Translations under genes and position numbers: made by a program
The notes under the pieces: generated by a model
The model's input: only the letters and a program-made list of their open reading frames with translations
Told to the model about the DNA's origin: nothing
The model's database searches: none
Assembly (NCBI RefSeq): GCF_001043975.1
Contig: NZ_LABY01000150.1
Coordinates: 1 to 61,817, forward strand
Reading direction: 5' to 3'
Origin: Methylobacterium variabile
GTDB lineage: Bacteria > Pseudomonadota > Alphaproteobacteria > Rhizobiales > Beijerinckiaceae
DNA: 61,817 bases
Shown: piece after piece, positions 8,141 through 16,538 of the stretch
Layout: each line of letters starts with the position of its first letter
Numbering within the stretch: position 1 is the first letter of the stretch

Positions 8141-10786
8141 TTGGCGACCATCGATCTGACGCGGCTCATCGGCCGTCTGAGCGAGGCGGCCCGGCGCGCC
8201 CTGGAGGCGGCGGCCGGCAGCGCCCTGTCGCGCACGCATTACGACGTCGAGGTCGAACACTGGCTCGTGCAGCTGCTCGACCGGCCGGATCTCGACGTCG
8301 TGGCGATCCTGCGCGCGTCGCAGGTCGATCCCGACCGGGTCATGGGCCGGCTGACCGCCACGCTTGACCGCGTCGCCAGCGGCAGCGGTCGCACGCCGAG
8401 TCTCGCCCCGGAGATCGTCCGCGTCATGAAGGACGCGTGGCTGTTCGCTTCCGTCGAGCATGGCGCTCCCGCCATCCGGTCGGGCCATCTTCTATGGGCG
8501 CTTCTCTCGGACGAGACCGTCGCGACGCGGCTGATCGAGGCCGCGCCCGAGTTGCGCCGGGTCGCGCCGGACGCGCTGCGCCGGGATTTCGCGGCGCTGG
8601 TCGCCCGCAGCACCGAGGGGGGCGGCCTCGGCCGCAGAGTCTCCGAGGCCGGCACGAACGCTGTGGCCGAGGGAGCGCCGGCGCGCGGGAGCGAGGCCTT
8701 GTCCCTCGACCGCTTCACCACCGACCTCACCGCGCAGGCCCGCGCCGGCGCGATCGATCCGATCCTCGGCCGCGACGCCGAGATCCGGCAGGTGATCGAC
8801 ATCCTCACCCGCCGCCGCCAGAACAACCCGATCCTCACGGGCGAGGCGGGCGTCGGCAAGACGGCCGTGGTCGAGGGGCTGGCGCTGCGGATCGCGGCCG
8901 GCGACGTGCCGCCGCCGCTCTCCGCCGTGTCCCTTCGGACGCTCGATCTCGGGCTGCTGCAGGCGGGGGCGGGCGCCAAGGGCGAGTTCGAGAACCGCCT
9001 CCGCCGCGTGATCAGCGAGGCACAGGCGGCCCCGACGCCGGTGATCCTGTTCATCGACGAGGCGCACATGCTGATCGGCGCCGGCGGTGCTCCGGGGCAG
9101 GGAGATGCCGCCAACCTGCTCAAGCCGTCGCTCGCCCGTGGCGAGTTGCGGGTGGTCGCGGCGACGACCTGGGCCGAGTACAAGCGCTACTTCGAGAAGG
9201 ACGCGGCCCTGACCCGCCGCTTCCAGCCGGTCAAGGTCGAGGAGCCGGCCGAGCCGGTCGCCATCGACATGGTGCGCGGTCTCGTGAGCGCGCTCGAAGC
9301 CCATCACGGCGTCCGCATCCTGGACGACGCGGCGCAGGCGGCGGTCCGCCTCTCGGCCCGCTACATCCAGGGAAGGCAGCTTCCCGACAAGGCCGTGAGC
9401 CTCATCGACACGGCCTGCACCCGAGTCGCGATGAGCCAGGCCGCGACGCCGCCCGCGGTCGAGGATCGCCGCCGCCGCTTGGCGGCGCTGGACACTCGGA
9501 CCCGCATCCTCGCGCGCGAGGAAGTCCTGGGGGCCGACCACGCCGCTTTGCGCGCGGAACTGGCGCGGGATCGGGAGGCGCTGGCGAGCGAACTGGCCCG
9601 GTTGGAGGAGCGTCACCGGGAGGAGCGGCGCCTGTTCGACGATCTCGCGGCACTCCGGGACGAGGCGGAACGCACGCCCGGCGCCAGGGAGGTGCGCGGC
9701 CGCATCGCGGATGCGGCGGCGGCCCTCCGGGCGTTCCAGGATGAACGGCCGATGGTCCACCCGGTGGTCGATGCGCAGGCCGTCGCCGAGGTCGTCGAGA
9801 ACTGGACCGGCATTCCGGCAGGCCGGATGCGGACCGACGAAGTCTCGACGGTGCTCTCGCTGCGCGAGGCGCTCGGCCGCCGGGTGATCGGGCAGGATCA
9901 TGCCCTCGAGGCGGTGTCGCAGGCGATCCGCACCTCCCGGGCCGGCCTCACCGACCCGCGCAAGCCGGTCGGGGTTTTCCTGATGGTCGGCACGTCCGGG
10001 GTCGGCAAGACCGAGACGGCGCTTGCCCTGGCCGACATCCTCTACGGCGGCGAGCAGACCCTGACGACGATCAACATGAGCGAGTTCAAGGAGGAGCACA
10101 AAGTGTCGCTACTGACGGGCAGCCCACCCGGCTACGTCGGCTACGGCGAGGGCGGCGTCTTGAGCGAGGCGGTGCGTCGGCGTCCCCATTCGGTGCTGCT
10201 CCTCGACGAGATCGAGAAGGCGCATCCGGGCGTGCAGGACGTGTTCTTCCAGGTCTTCGACAAGGGAACGATGAAGGACGGCGAGGGCCGCGACATCGAT
10301 TTTCGCAACACGATCATCATCATGACGTCGAACGCCGGCACCGCGCTGATCGACAGCCTGTTCGCGGATCCGTCGACCGCGCCGGATCCGGACGGCCTCG
10401 CCGACGCGCTGCGGGGCGAGATGCCGAAGCACTTCAAGCCTGCCTTCCTCGGGCGCGTCAGCGTCGTGCCCTATCTGCCGCTCGGCCCGGATGCCCTCGA
10501 CCGGATCGTCGGACTCCAGATCGACCGCCTCGCCGGGCGGGTGGCTGAGCGCTACGGCGCACGCGTGACGGTGAGCGACGCGGCGCGCGCGGCGATCCGC
10601 GCCCGCGCCAATCTCGGAGGGGCGGGCGCGCGCAGCATCGAGACCTTTCTCGCGCAGAGCGTGCTGCCGGACCTCGCGGCGGCCTTCCTCGCGCGGTCGG
10701 CGGAGAGGGATGCCGTCGCGGAGGTGCGGATCGACAGGAGCGGCGCCGACAATCCGTCCCGGACACTAACCTGCACGATGATCTGA
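8141..10786 (+). CDS. clpV: T6SS AAA+ unfoldase ClpV (TssH)
   Basis: ClpV disassembles contracted TssBC sheaths in the cytoplasm. I choose the TTG at 8141 as start (881 aa) because it follows a good GGAGAGGAG site and gives the family start ATIDLTRLIGRLSEAARRALE; the reading frame is open 13 codons further upstream, but that part (MRNADPSWRRGAA) is not family-like. Two AAA+ modules are visible: Walker A GEAGVGKT at 234-241 with Walker B FIDEAH, and Walker A GTSGVGKT at 617-624 with LLLDEIEKAH. The N-terminal domain, about the first 150 residues, is the ClpV-type sheath-recognition domain. Its downstream neighbours are the unknown 216-aa gene and hcp. Confidence 0.95.
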   Translation: MATIDLTRLIGRLSEAARRALEAAAGSALSRTHYDVEVEHWLVQLLDRPDLDVVAILRASQVDPDRVMGRLTATLDRVASGSGRTPSLAPEIVRVMKDAWLFASVEHGAPAIRSGHLLWALLSDETVATRLIEAAPELRRVAPDALRRDFAALVARSTEGGGLGRRVSEAGTNAVAEGAPARGSEALSLDRFTTDLTAQARAGAIDPILGRDAEIRQVIDILTRRRQNNPILTGEAGVGKTAVVEGLALRIAAGDVPPPLSAVSLRTLDLGLLQAGAGAKGEFENRLRRVISEAQAAPTPVILFIDEAHMLIGAGGAPGQGDAANLLKPSLARGELRVVAATTWAEYKRYFEKDAALTRRFQPVKVEEPAEPVAIDMVRGLVSALEAHHGVRILDDAAQAAVRLSARYIQGRQLPDKAVSLIDTACTRVAMSQAATPPAVEDRRRRLAALDTRTRILAREEVLGADHAALRAELARDREALASELARLEERHREERRLFDDLAALRDEAERTPGAREVRGRIADAAAALRAFQDERPMVHPVVDAQAVAEVVENWTGIPAGRMRTDEVSTVLSLREALGRRVIGQDHALEAVSQAIRTSRAGLTDPRKPVGVFLMVGTSGVGKTETALALADILYGGEQTLTTINMSEFKEEHKVSLLTGSPPGYVGYGEGGVLSEAVRRRPHSVLLLDEIEKAHPGVQDVFFQVFDKGTMKDGEGRDIDFRNTIIIMTSNAGTALIDSLFADPSTAPDPDGLADALRGEMPKHFKPAFLGRVSVVPYLPLGPDALDRIVGLQIDRLAGRVAERYGARVTVSDAARAAIRARANLGGAGARSIETFLAQSVLPDLAAAFLARSAERDAVAEVRIDRSGADNPSRTLTCTMI

Positions 10787-11025
10787 TCAAGCTTCGCGGA
10801 CGTGGCGACCAGTTCTGTGACGACGCCCTGCGTCCCACCACGAGCCCCGGCAGAGGAAGCGTTGGCCTGCCAGAGCGGCGACCGCCGGGCGCGGCGTCCG
10901 AACCGAATGGACGACATCATGCCCCGACAGAGGCCGGACGGCGACGGGCCAAGCCGCAACAGGCCATCGAAGTCTTCATGCCTTCTTCGAGGGCACCGGC
11001 ATTCAGTGTCGACAAGGAGTGAGGA
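10787..11025. other. Gap between clpV and the 216-aa gene
   Basis: Frame is open from a GTG at 10802 to a TGA that overlaps the ATG at 11026, but the predicted 75 residues are rich in Arg/Pro, resemble nothing known and look like chance coding. The last bases give the AAGGAGTGAGG ribosome site of the next gene. I see no terminator with a clear stem here, so read-through from clpV is possible. Confidence 0.5.
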
Positions 11026-11676
11026 ATGAAATCTTTTCGAGGCGAGAATTTCTATAGCATCGTCGCCAGTTGTTTCACCGATTGCTTCTCGGGATCCAGC
11101 AATCGTATGAGCAGCGTCGACATCCGGACTGCAGGCAATCTGGCGAGATCGAACATTCGCACGAAACTTCCCGATGAGGACGCCCTGAGGACGGCGCTCC
11201 GCAGCCAGGACTTCGACGGCAGCTTGCAGTCCTGCGCCGCCACTGCTTCTGTTCTCGGAGACGTAATCGCCAACGGGCAGAATAATCCGTGCCAAATACG
11301 AGGCCTTTCACCCCAGGCGATCGCCGGGAAAATCTCCGATTTGCTGAGCAGAGGTATGATGGTCGCGATCTCGTTGCTGCCGGACCATCACTTCATCGTC
11401 ATTCCTGTCGATGATGATCACGTCTGCCTGTATCAGGCGTTTCAGGATGCGTATAGCTTGCATGATTGGATTAAGGCCGATCAAAATAGTACGGAAGGGT
11501 CGCGCAGCAAAAATGTCTTCGTGTCGCAAATCGTCGATCTGGTTTCGGAGGATGAGCAAACCCGCATGAGCGCAGCGCGGTATCTTTTCTCCTTTGATGG
11601 GCAGCACCATCATATCGATAGATGGTCGAGGAATCGGATTCAAATCAACGCCGTAGTTTACAAGAGCATCATTTAG
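11026..11676 (+). CDS. Unrecognised 216-aa protein between clpV and hcp; candidate papain-like effector
   Basis: I do not recognise a named family. The ATG follows a strong AAGGAGTGAGG site at normal spacing. The protein is 216 aa without signal peptide or membrane segment, and its DNA is visibly lower in G+C than its neighbours, which suggests acquisition. The order of residues recalls papain-like folds: Cys70 at the start of a helix (LQSCAATASVLGDV), then His121-His122 opening a beta strand (PDHHFIVIPVDDD), Asp129-131, and a following strand VCLYQAF with Gln137/Gln140 and DAYSLHDWI. It sits inside the T6SS locus right before hcp, a common place for cargo effectors. Effector function and catalysis are inference; no immunity gene is evident beside it. 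Confidence 0.6.
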   Translation: MKSFRGENFYSIVASCFTDCFSGSSNRMSSVDIRTAGNLARSNIRTKLPDEDALRTALRSQDFDGSLQSCAATASVLGDVIANGQNNPCQIRGLSPQAIAGKISDLLSRGMMVAISLLPDHHFIVIPVDDDHVCLYQAFQDAYSLHDWIKADQNSTEGSRSKNVFVSQIVDLVSEDEQTRMSAARYLFSFDGQHHHIDRWSRNRIQINAVVYKSII

Positions 11677-11962
11677 TTGTGTCAGCTCAGTGGCGAGAAC
11701 GCAATGACATGGGTTCAGTGTCAGGATCCGGCGGATCATGCTGTCTGGATCCGCAGGCGAAATTTCGATCACGCCGGAACTGGCGTGCCACAGCGCGGCG
11801 TCATCGCCGGACGGCGTCGGCTTTGATCAGCATCAGTGGCACGATCCACGAGCCGATTGCACTTGTAATCCAAAAGACGTCACGTGCAATCATTGTGGAA
11901 CATCGCGATGCCATTAACAATTCGACGCAGTATCGCGTCTGTACTGACCAAGGACGTCGCCG
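11677..11962. other. Leader region of hcp, no supported gene
   Basis: About 286 bp between the unknown gene and hcp. ORFs across it on both strands look like chance reading of the neighbours. The second half (about 11830-11940) is A+T-richer and probably holds the hcp promoter; hcp genes are often expressed from their own strong promoter. No small immunity-type gene with a ribosome site was found. Confidence 0.4.
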
Positions 11963-12442
11963 ATGGCCATCTACTTGAAGATCGAGGGTGCGGAAGGTGA
12001 TGTCACCGAGTCTGGGCACAAGAGCTGGGTCGAGTTGCTCGACGTGCGCTGGCATATGTCGCGCACGATCCGCAGCGCGGTCGGTGTCGGAACCAATCGC
12101 GAGTCGACGTCGGCTTACGTCAGCGAAGTGACCGTCAAGAAGTACGTCGATAGTGCGAGCAAGGGCATCGCGAGCCTGGCGTTCGTCGGCACGGCCAAGG
12201 ACGCGACCATCGAGTTCACACGTGTCGATAAGGGGCAGGAGGCCACCTACCGCAAGCTCGTCTTGACGGACGCGATCATCAGCGGCCTCGCCAACGAGGC
12301 CGCGGGTTCCGCCAGACCGGAAGAAATCATCACGCTGAACTTCACCAAGATCGCGATCACGGACACCGATCAGAAGGACGACGGCACGCAAGGTTCCCCC
12401 GCGACCACGACCTACAATCTCGCGACCGCTCAGACCGAGTAG
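11963..12442 (+). CDS. hcp: Type VI secretion tube protein Hcp (TssD)
   Basis: Hcp hexamers form the inner T6SS tube and are secreted; the ring lumen can carry small effectors. The 159-aa product has the family start (MAIYLKIEGAEGDVTE), the HKSWVELLDVRWHMSR strand pair, the TSAYVSEVTVKKYVDSAS block and the C-terminal EEIITLNFTKIAIT, all Hcp signatures. An AAGGACG site precedes the ATG. It is the last T6SS gene on this side; VgrG and PAAR are not in the window. Confidence 0.96.
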   Translation: MAIYLKIEGAEGDVTESGHKSWVELLDVRWHMSRTIRSAVGVGTNRESTSAYVSEVTVKKYVDSASKGIASLAFVGTAKDATIEFTRVDKGQEATYRKLVLTDAIISGLANEAAGSARPEEIITLNFTKIAITDTDQKDDGTQGSPATTTYNLATAQTE

Positions 12443-12553
12443 GGGCGCCGCCGCGACGGTCCGGCGCCATCACCGGTCCGTCGGTCCGGAACGGTTCCGC
12501 CACCGGGGCGTGCCCGCGGACGAGCGTCATCTCTGTGATGATCCTCCCTCGAG

Positions 12554-13055
12554 TTGATGGACACCTCACACCTCCTTGGGGAGCGAGGAAGGCGTTCAAT
12601 GGCGACAAAGACGCGACCCGAGTTCACGCGTGAGGCCGTTGCCTTCCTCGAGAGCAGCGGGCGCCCGCAGATGCAGATCGCGGCCGAACTCGGCATCGAG
12701 CCCTCGATGCGGCGCACCTGGCGCGCCGTTCTCAAGGCGAGGCGTTCCGCTTGCGGACGGCCGCTCCGGCAGCACCGCCCGCCTCACCCGTGGCCTCACC
12801 TGCCGATCAGGTCGCCGAGATCGCATGGCTGCGTCGCGAGTTGGAACAGGCCCGCACGGAGCGCGGCATTCTAAAAAAGGCCATCGGCATCTTCTCGGAG
12901 ACGCCGCGATGACGTTCCATTTCATCGACGACCACCAGGGAACCTGGCCGTGCGCATGCTCTGCCGCGCGCGGCCGGTCTCGCCATTCGGCGACTACGCG
13001 TGGCGCTCGCGGCCCGAGAGCACCCGGGCAGCCGAAAAACCGCGAGCTCCCGCCA
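12554..13055 (+). mobile_element. IS3-family insertion sequence remnant
   Basis: The DNA at 12600 reads as the OrfA start of an IS3-family element (MATKTRPEFTREAVAFLESSGR, then QMQIAAELGIEPSM, an HTH_Tnp helix-turn-helix). After about 45 codons the similarity moves to another frame, ending in EIAWLRRELEQARTERGILKKAIGIFSETPR, so OrfA is frameshifted. An A6G run near 12876 matches the programmed slippage motif of the family. OrfB starts at 12909 as ATGA (MTFHFIDDHQGTWP), shifts frame within 15 codons and stops being recognisable near 13050, with no DDE region. The left end probably lies near 12554. The copy is dead. Confidence 0.8.
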
Positions 13056-13056
13056 G

Positions 13057-13308
13057 TATTCCGACGTCGAGCGCGAGACGGTCGTCTCGGCTTATCCCCG
13101 CACGTCAGGCTTCAGGGAGAAGATCATCCAGATCTTTAACGACGGCATCAAGCACAAGCCCGACACTGCCTTCGACCACGTGAAGGCCGACGTGACCGCC
13201 GACAAGGAGCCGAGCTTCCGCAGGGGGAACGTCTGCGGCGTGATCCGGGCCTCCCGCTGGCGCGACGGCACCCATGCGCCGGGTTGCGGATGCGGGCACC
13301 ACGACTGA
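13057..13308 (+). pseudogene. C-terminal fragment of an HD-domain hydrolase-like protein
   Basis: Directly after the IS remnant, one frame reads DVERETVVSAYPRTSGFREKII and continues through FNDGIKHKPDTAFDHVKADVTADKEP to VCGVIRASRWRD before a stop. This resembles the C-terminal end of HD-domain phosphohydrolase-like proteins, but the HD metal-binding half and any start codon are missing. I read it as a gene end cut by the IS insertion or a later deletion. The family call is from memory of the motif and is tentative; the state as a fragment is firmer. Confidence 0.45.
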
Positions 13309-13412
13309 CACGCTTGCCAGACGATAGCATCCGGAAGCCGCATCTGTCGCTCCGCGCACGGCCCGGCGCAGGCAAGTGAAGGCCGGCCAACGTCGGAGAC
13401 CTCGGCTTCGTA

Positions 13413-14462
13413 TCATCGCCGAACAGACGATGACTTCGACGAAGACTGTTGGCCAGGCCCGACGACCCCTGCAACACGTCGACTGGCACGGAACAGTGCC
13501 TCTCGAAGCCAGGTATGGGCCGGATCCTGCGTCCATCGCTCGTGCCAGACCATCTGCACGGTCATCGGACGTGGGTTCCAGGGCGGCGGGGACACCCGTA
13601 CGACGCCGGCCGCCTCGAAGCCTTGCGCCAGCGACGCCGGAACGATCGCCACGCGGCGCGAGTGCGCGAGCAGGCTCGGCACCGCGAGGAAATGCGGCTG
13701 GAGGACACTGAGGCGAGGCACCAGGCCCGCCGCCCTGAAGGCCTGGTTGAGGGCGTCGCGATCGAACATCTCGGTCTGCCGCGTCAGGCCGCGCTCGGAG
13801 AGACGTCCGTCCGGCAGGCCGTCCTCGGTCCCGCCGACCGTGACCACCACCAGCGGGTCGCGCGCCAGCGTGCGAATGTCGATCGTGCTCCCCGCTTCCG
13901 GATGATCGGGCGCGGTGACGAGGACGTCGCGGTCCTCGAACAGGGTTCGCGCGTGCAGGCGGTGCGGGATCTGAGAGAAGAGGCCGACGGCGATGTCGAT
14001 CTGGCCGAGATCGACCTGCATGGTCAGGTCGATCCGCGTCGCGGGCCGGATCAGGAGAGAGGCCAGCGGCGCCTCACTCTCGACGATCCCCACCAGGGCC
14101 GGGGCGACGACGGCCGTGATGTGGTCCGTCGCGGCGAGCCGGAACTGCCGCGTCGAGCTGGACGGGTCGAAGCATTGCGGCCCGATCGCCCCTTCGATCG
14201 CCGTGAGCGCGTCGCGCACCTGCACGGCGATGGCCAGCGCCCGCGGGGTCGGCTCCATGCCCTGCACCGTCCGCACGAACAGGTCGTCCCCGATCAGCGT
14301 GCGCAGGCGGCGCAGGCCGTGGCTCACCGCCGACTGGCTGAGCCCGAGGGACTGGCCGGCCCGCGCGACGTGACGCTCGCGCATCACCGCGTCGAAGAGC
14401 CGGATCAGGTTCAGGTCGAGCCGGTTCAGGATGCTCGCGCGCGTCCCGACATTCCTCGTCAT
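13413..14462 (-). CDS. LysR-family regulator, probable controller of the nitrobenzoate genes
   Basis: A LysR-type transcription factor of about 349 aa from the ATG at 14462; an ATG seven codons upstream is also in frame. The helix-turn-helix covers about residues 32-51 (VARAGQSLGLSQSAVSHGLRR), and the effector-binding domain follows, with typical FRLAATDHI and a NodD-like periplasmic-protein fold. It is divergent from the binding protein and the nitroreductase/lyase pair, and known pnb loci of nitrobenzoate degraders include a LysR regulator (PnbR). Control of the adjacent operon, probably with an aromatic acid as inducer, is inferred from position. Confidence 0.88.
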   Translation of the reverse strand: MTRNVGTRASILNRLDLNLIRLFDAVMRERHVARAGQSLGLSQSAVSHGLRRLRTLIGDDLFVRTVQGMEPTPRALAIAVQVRDALTAIEGAIGPQCFDPSSSTRQFRLAATDHITAVVAPALVGIVESEAPLASLLIRPATRIDLTMQVDLGQIDIAVGLFSQIPHRLHARTLFEDRDVLVTAPDHPEAGSTIDIRTLARDPLVVVTVGGTEDGLPDGRLSERGLTRQTEMFDRDALNQAFRAAGLVPRLSVLQPHFLAVPSLLAHSRRVAIVPASLAQGFEAAGVVRVSPPPWNPRPMTVQMVWHERWTQDPAHTWLREALFRASRRVAGVVGPGQQSSSKSSSVRR

Positions 14463-14513
14463 GACCGCTCCTTCATCTCGCACGATGAATGCCAGTCATA
14501 ATGAGATTGGCGA

Positions 14514-14533
14514 ACTTGCACTTCCGCAAGTGC
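14514..14533. promoter_or_regulatory. Nested inverted repeats in the LysR / pnb promoter gap
   Basis: Two overlapping palindromes share bases: ACTTGC-N6-GCAAGT (14514-14531) and GCACTT-N4-AAGTGC (14518-14533). They lie 52 bp upstream of the regulator start and 44 bp upstream of the binding-protein start, where a LysR recognition site is expected. A similar ACTTGC/GCAAGT pair with a 7-base spacer occurs upstream of the Liv operon near 46057. Assignment to this regulator is inference. Confidence 0.4.
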
Positions 14534-14576
14534 CTTTCGGCCAGGCATCGTTCCTCGTCCTCGAAGGAAACGCGCC

Positions 14577-15812
14577 ATGCCGGTTGCATCCGTCCACGCC
14601 CGACGCCTCCTCAGGCGGGGATCCCTGGCACTGACGGGCCTCTGGCTCGCCCTCTCGCCGGTCGCCGCGCAGGGCGGACCACCCGTGAAGATCGGGGTCC
14701 TCACGGATCTCTCCTCTCTCTATGCGGATAACGGCGGCAACGGCTCGGTCGTCGCCGCGCGCATGGCGGTCGAGGATTTCGGCGGCCGCGTCCTCGGGCG
14801 CCCGATCGAGGTGGTCGCCGCCGATCACCAGAACAAGACGGATGTCGGCGCGGCGCTCGCGCGCCGGTGGCTCGATGCGGACGACGTCAAGGTGATCGTC
14901 GACGTCCCGAATTCCGCCATCGCGCTCGCGGTGCAGGACATCACCCGCGAGCGCGGCCGGATCTTTCTTGCCTCGGGGGCGGCGACCTCCCGGCTGACCG
15001 GGGACGCCTGTTCGCCCACCGGCATCCACTGGACCTACGACACCTACGCTCTCGCACAAGGGACGGCGCGCGCCGTGACCCGGCGCGGCGGCAAATCCTG
15101 GTACTTCGTCACGGCGGATTACGCGCTCGGCACGCAGCTCGAGGAGGACGGCCGGCGCGTGATCCAGGCGTCGGGTGGTCGCGTGCTCGGCTCGGTGCGC
15201 CATCCCATCGGCAGTTCGGACTTCTCCTCCTACCTCCTGCAGGCGCAGGGCTCGGGAGCGCAGGTCGTCGGGCTGGCGGATGCGGGCGGCGACCTCATCC
15301 TCGCGCTGAAGCAGGCTGCCGAGTTCGGGATCGTGCAGTCGGGCCAGACCCTGACGGGCCTGCTCGTCTTCATCGCCGACATCCACGGTCTCGGCCTGGC
15401 GGCGGCGCAGGGCCTGATCCTGAGCACCGCCTTCTACTGGGACCTGAACGACGAGACCCGGGCCTGGTCGCAGCGCTTCGTCGCCCGCACCAACAAGGTG
15501 CCGACCATGATCCATGCCGGCACCTACGGCGCGGTCACGCACTACCTCAAGGCGATGGCCGCCGCGAACACGGATGATGGTCCCGCCGTCGCAGCGCAGA
15601 TGCGCAAGATTCCGGTCAACGACTTCATGACCCGCGACGGCCGCATCCGCGAGGATGGGCGCTTGGTGCGCGACATCCACCTGATGCAGGTCAAGGCGCC
15701 GTCCGAGAGCAAGGGACGCTTCGACTACTACAAGCTCCTGGAGACGATCCCGGGCGAGGAAGCGTTCCGGCCGCTCTCGGCCGGCAGCTGCCCGCTGGTC
15801 AGGCGGGGGTGA
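14577..15812 (+). CDS. ABC-type periplasmic substrate-binding protein (Peripla_BP_6)
   Basis: A 411-aa branched-chain-amino-acid-type binding protein. It has a Sec signal peptide (MPVASVHARRLLRRGSLALTGL, cleavage probably near residue 32 after VAAQ), then the mature start VKIGVLTDLSSLYADNGGNG, which is typical for binding proteins that in many soil bacteria capture aromatic acids rather than amino acids. No permease or ATPase genes accompany it, so it is an orphan that must use a transporter encoded elsewhere. Its stop overlaps the next start (GTGA), so it is co-transcribed with the nitroreductase and lyase; a role in nitroaromatic uptake or sensing is inferred. Confidence 0.88.
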   Translation: MPVASVHARRLLRRGSLALTGLWLALSPVAAQGGPPVKIGVLTDLSSLYADNGGNGSVVAARMAVEDFGGRVLGRPIEVVAADHQNKTDVGAALARRWLDADDVKVIVDVPNSAIALAVQDITRERGRIFLASGAATSRLTGDACSPTGIHWTYDTYALAQGTARAVTRRGGKSWYFVTADYALGTQLEEDGRRVIQASGGRVLGSVRHPIGSSDFSSYLLQAQGSGAQVVGLADAGGDLILALKQAAEFGIVQSGQTLTGLLVFIADIHGLGLAAAQGLILSTAFYWDLNDETRAWSQRFVARTNKVPTMIHAGTYGAVTHYLKAMAAANTDDGPAVAAQMRKIPVNDFMTRDGRIREDGRLVRDIHLMQVKAPSESKGRFDYYKLLETIPGEEAFRPLSAGSCPLVRRG

Positions 15813-16537
15813 GCATGACGCCTCCCGATCTCGTCCAGGCGTTCGACAGCGTGATGAAGGGACGCTACGCCAACCGCTTCTTCACCGACCAGCCTGTTCC
15901 CTACGACACCGTGCACGACATCCTTGAGGCTGCGAGCTATGCGCCGAGCGGCGCCAACATCCAGCCGTGGCAGATCCACGTGCTGGCTGGACAGGCGAAG
16001 GCTGACATCTGCCGCGACATCAGCGCGACGCACGCCAGGGAGGCGGCGCAGCATGCCTCCGAGTACACCTACTACGCGCCGGATCTTCCCGACCTGTACC
16101 AGGGCCGCAAGCAGGAATTCGGCCGGGTGTTCTACGGCGCGCTCGGCATCGCTCAGGACGACGCGGCTGGACGGGCCGCGCAGACCGCCAAGAACTATCA
16201 ATTCTTCGGCGCACCGGTCGGCCTGATCGTAACGATCGACCGGCGCCTGGAGAAGGGCAGCTGGCTCGATCTCGGCATGTTCCTGCAGAACGTGATGCTG
16301 GCGGCCAAGGTGCGCGGCCTCGACACCTGCCCGCAGGAGACGCTGGCGAAGTACCACCGCGTGCTGCGCCGCCACCTCCCGATCGCACCCGAGGATGTCG
16401 TCGTGTGCGGCATGGCCCTCGGTGTCCGCGATGCCGCCCTGGCGGCGAGGCGCGGCGTCATGGAGCGCGCGCCGGTCGAGGCGTTCGCGAGCTTTCACGG
16501 TTTCGAGGCGCCACCGGCGCGTGACACAGGAGAGTGA
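15809..16537 (+). CDS. pnbA: Nitroreductase, probable 4-nitrobenzoate reductase (PnbA-like)
   Basis: An FMN-dependent nitroreductase-fold enzyme of about 242 aa (GTG start at 15809 in a GTGA overlap; an ATG two codons later is equally possible). The FMN-binding signatures are RYANRFF (about 19-25) and ASYAPSGANIQPWQ (42-55), and GLDTCPQETLAKY marks the nicotinamide-site loop seen in nitrobenzoate reductases. The gene immediately downstream is a PnbB-family hydroxylaminobenzoate lyase, so the likely reaction is NAD(P)H-dependent reduction of 4-nitrobenzoate to 4-hydroxylaminobenzoate. The substrate is inferred from that pairing; the enzyme family is certain. Confidence 0.85.
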   Translation: MSMTPPDLVQAFDSVMKGRYANRFFTDQPVPYDTVHDILEAASYAPSGANIQPWQIHVLAGQAKADICRDISATHAREAAQHASEYTYYAPDLPDLYQGRKQEFGRVFYGALGIAQDDAAGRAAQTAKNYQFFGAPVGLIVTIDRRLEKGSWLDLGMFLQNVMLAAKVRGLDTCPQETLAKYHRVLRRHLPIAPEDVVVCGMALGVRDAALAARRGVMERAPVEAFASFHGFEAPPARDTGE

Positions 16538-16538
16538 G

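Noticed and set aside
11308..11772. Minus-strand ORF opposite the unknown 216-aa gene, considered as an immunity gene
   Set aside because: No ribosome site or family pattern; it is fully antisense to a gene with a much better start.
12876..12886. Programmed -1 frameshift (A6G) as a working IS3 translation signal
   Set aside because: The motif is present, but both ORFs also carry other frameshifts and OrfB is truncated, so it cannot yield a transposase.
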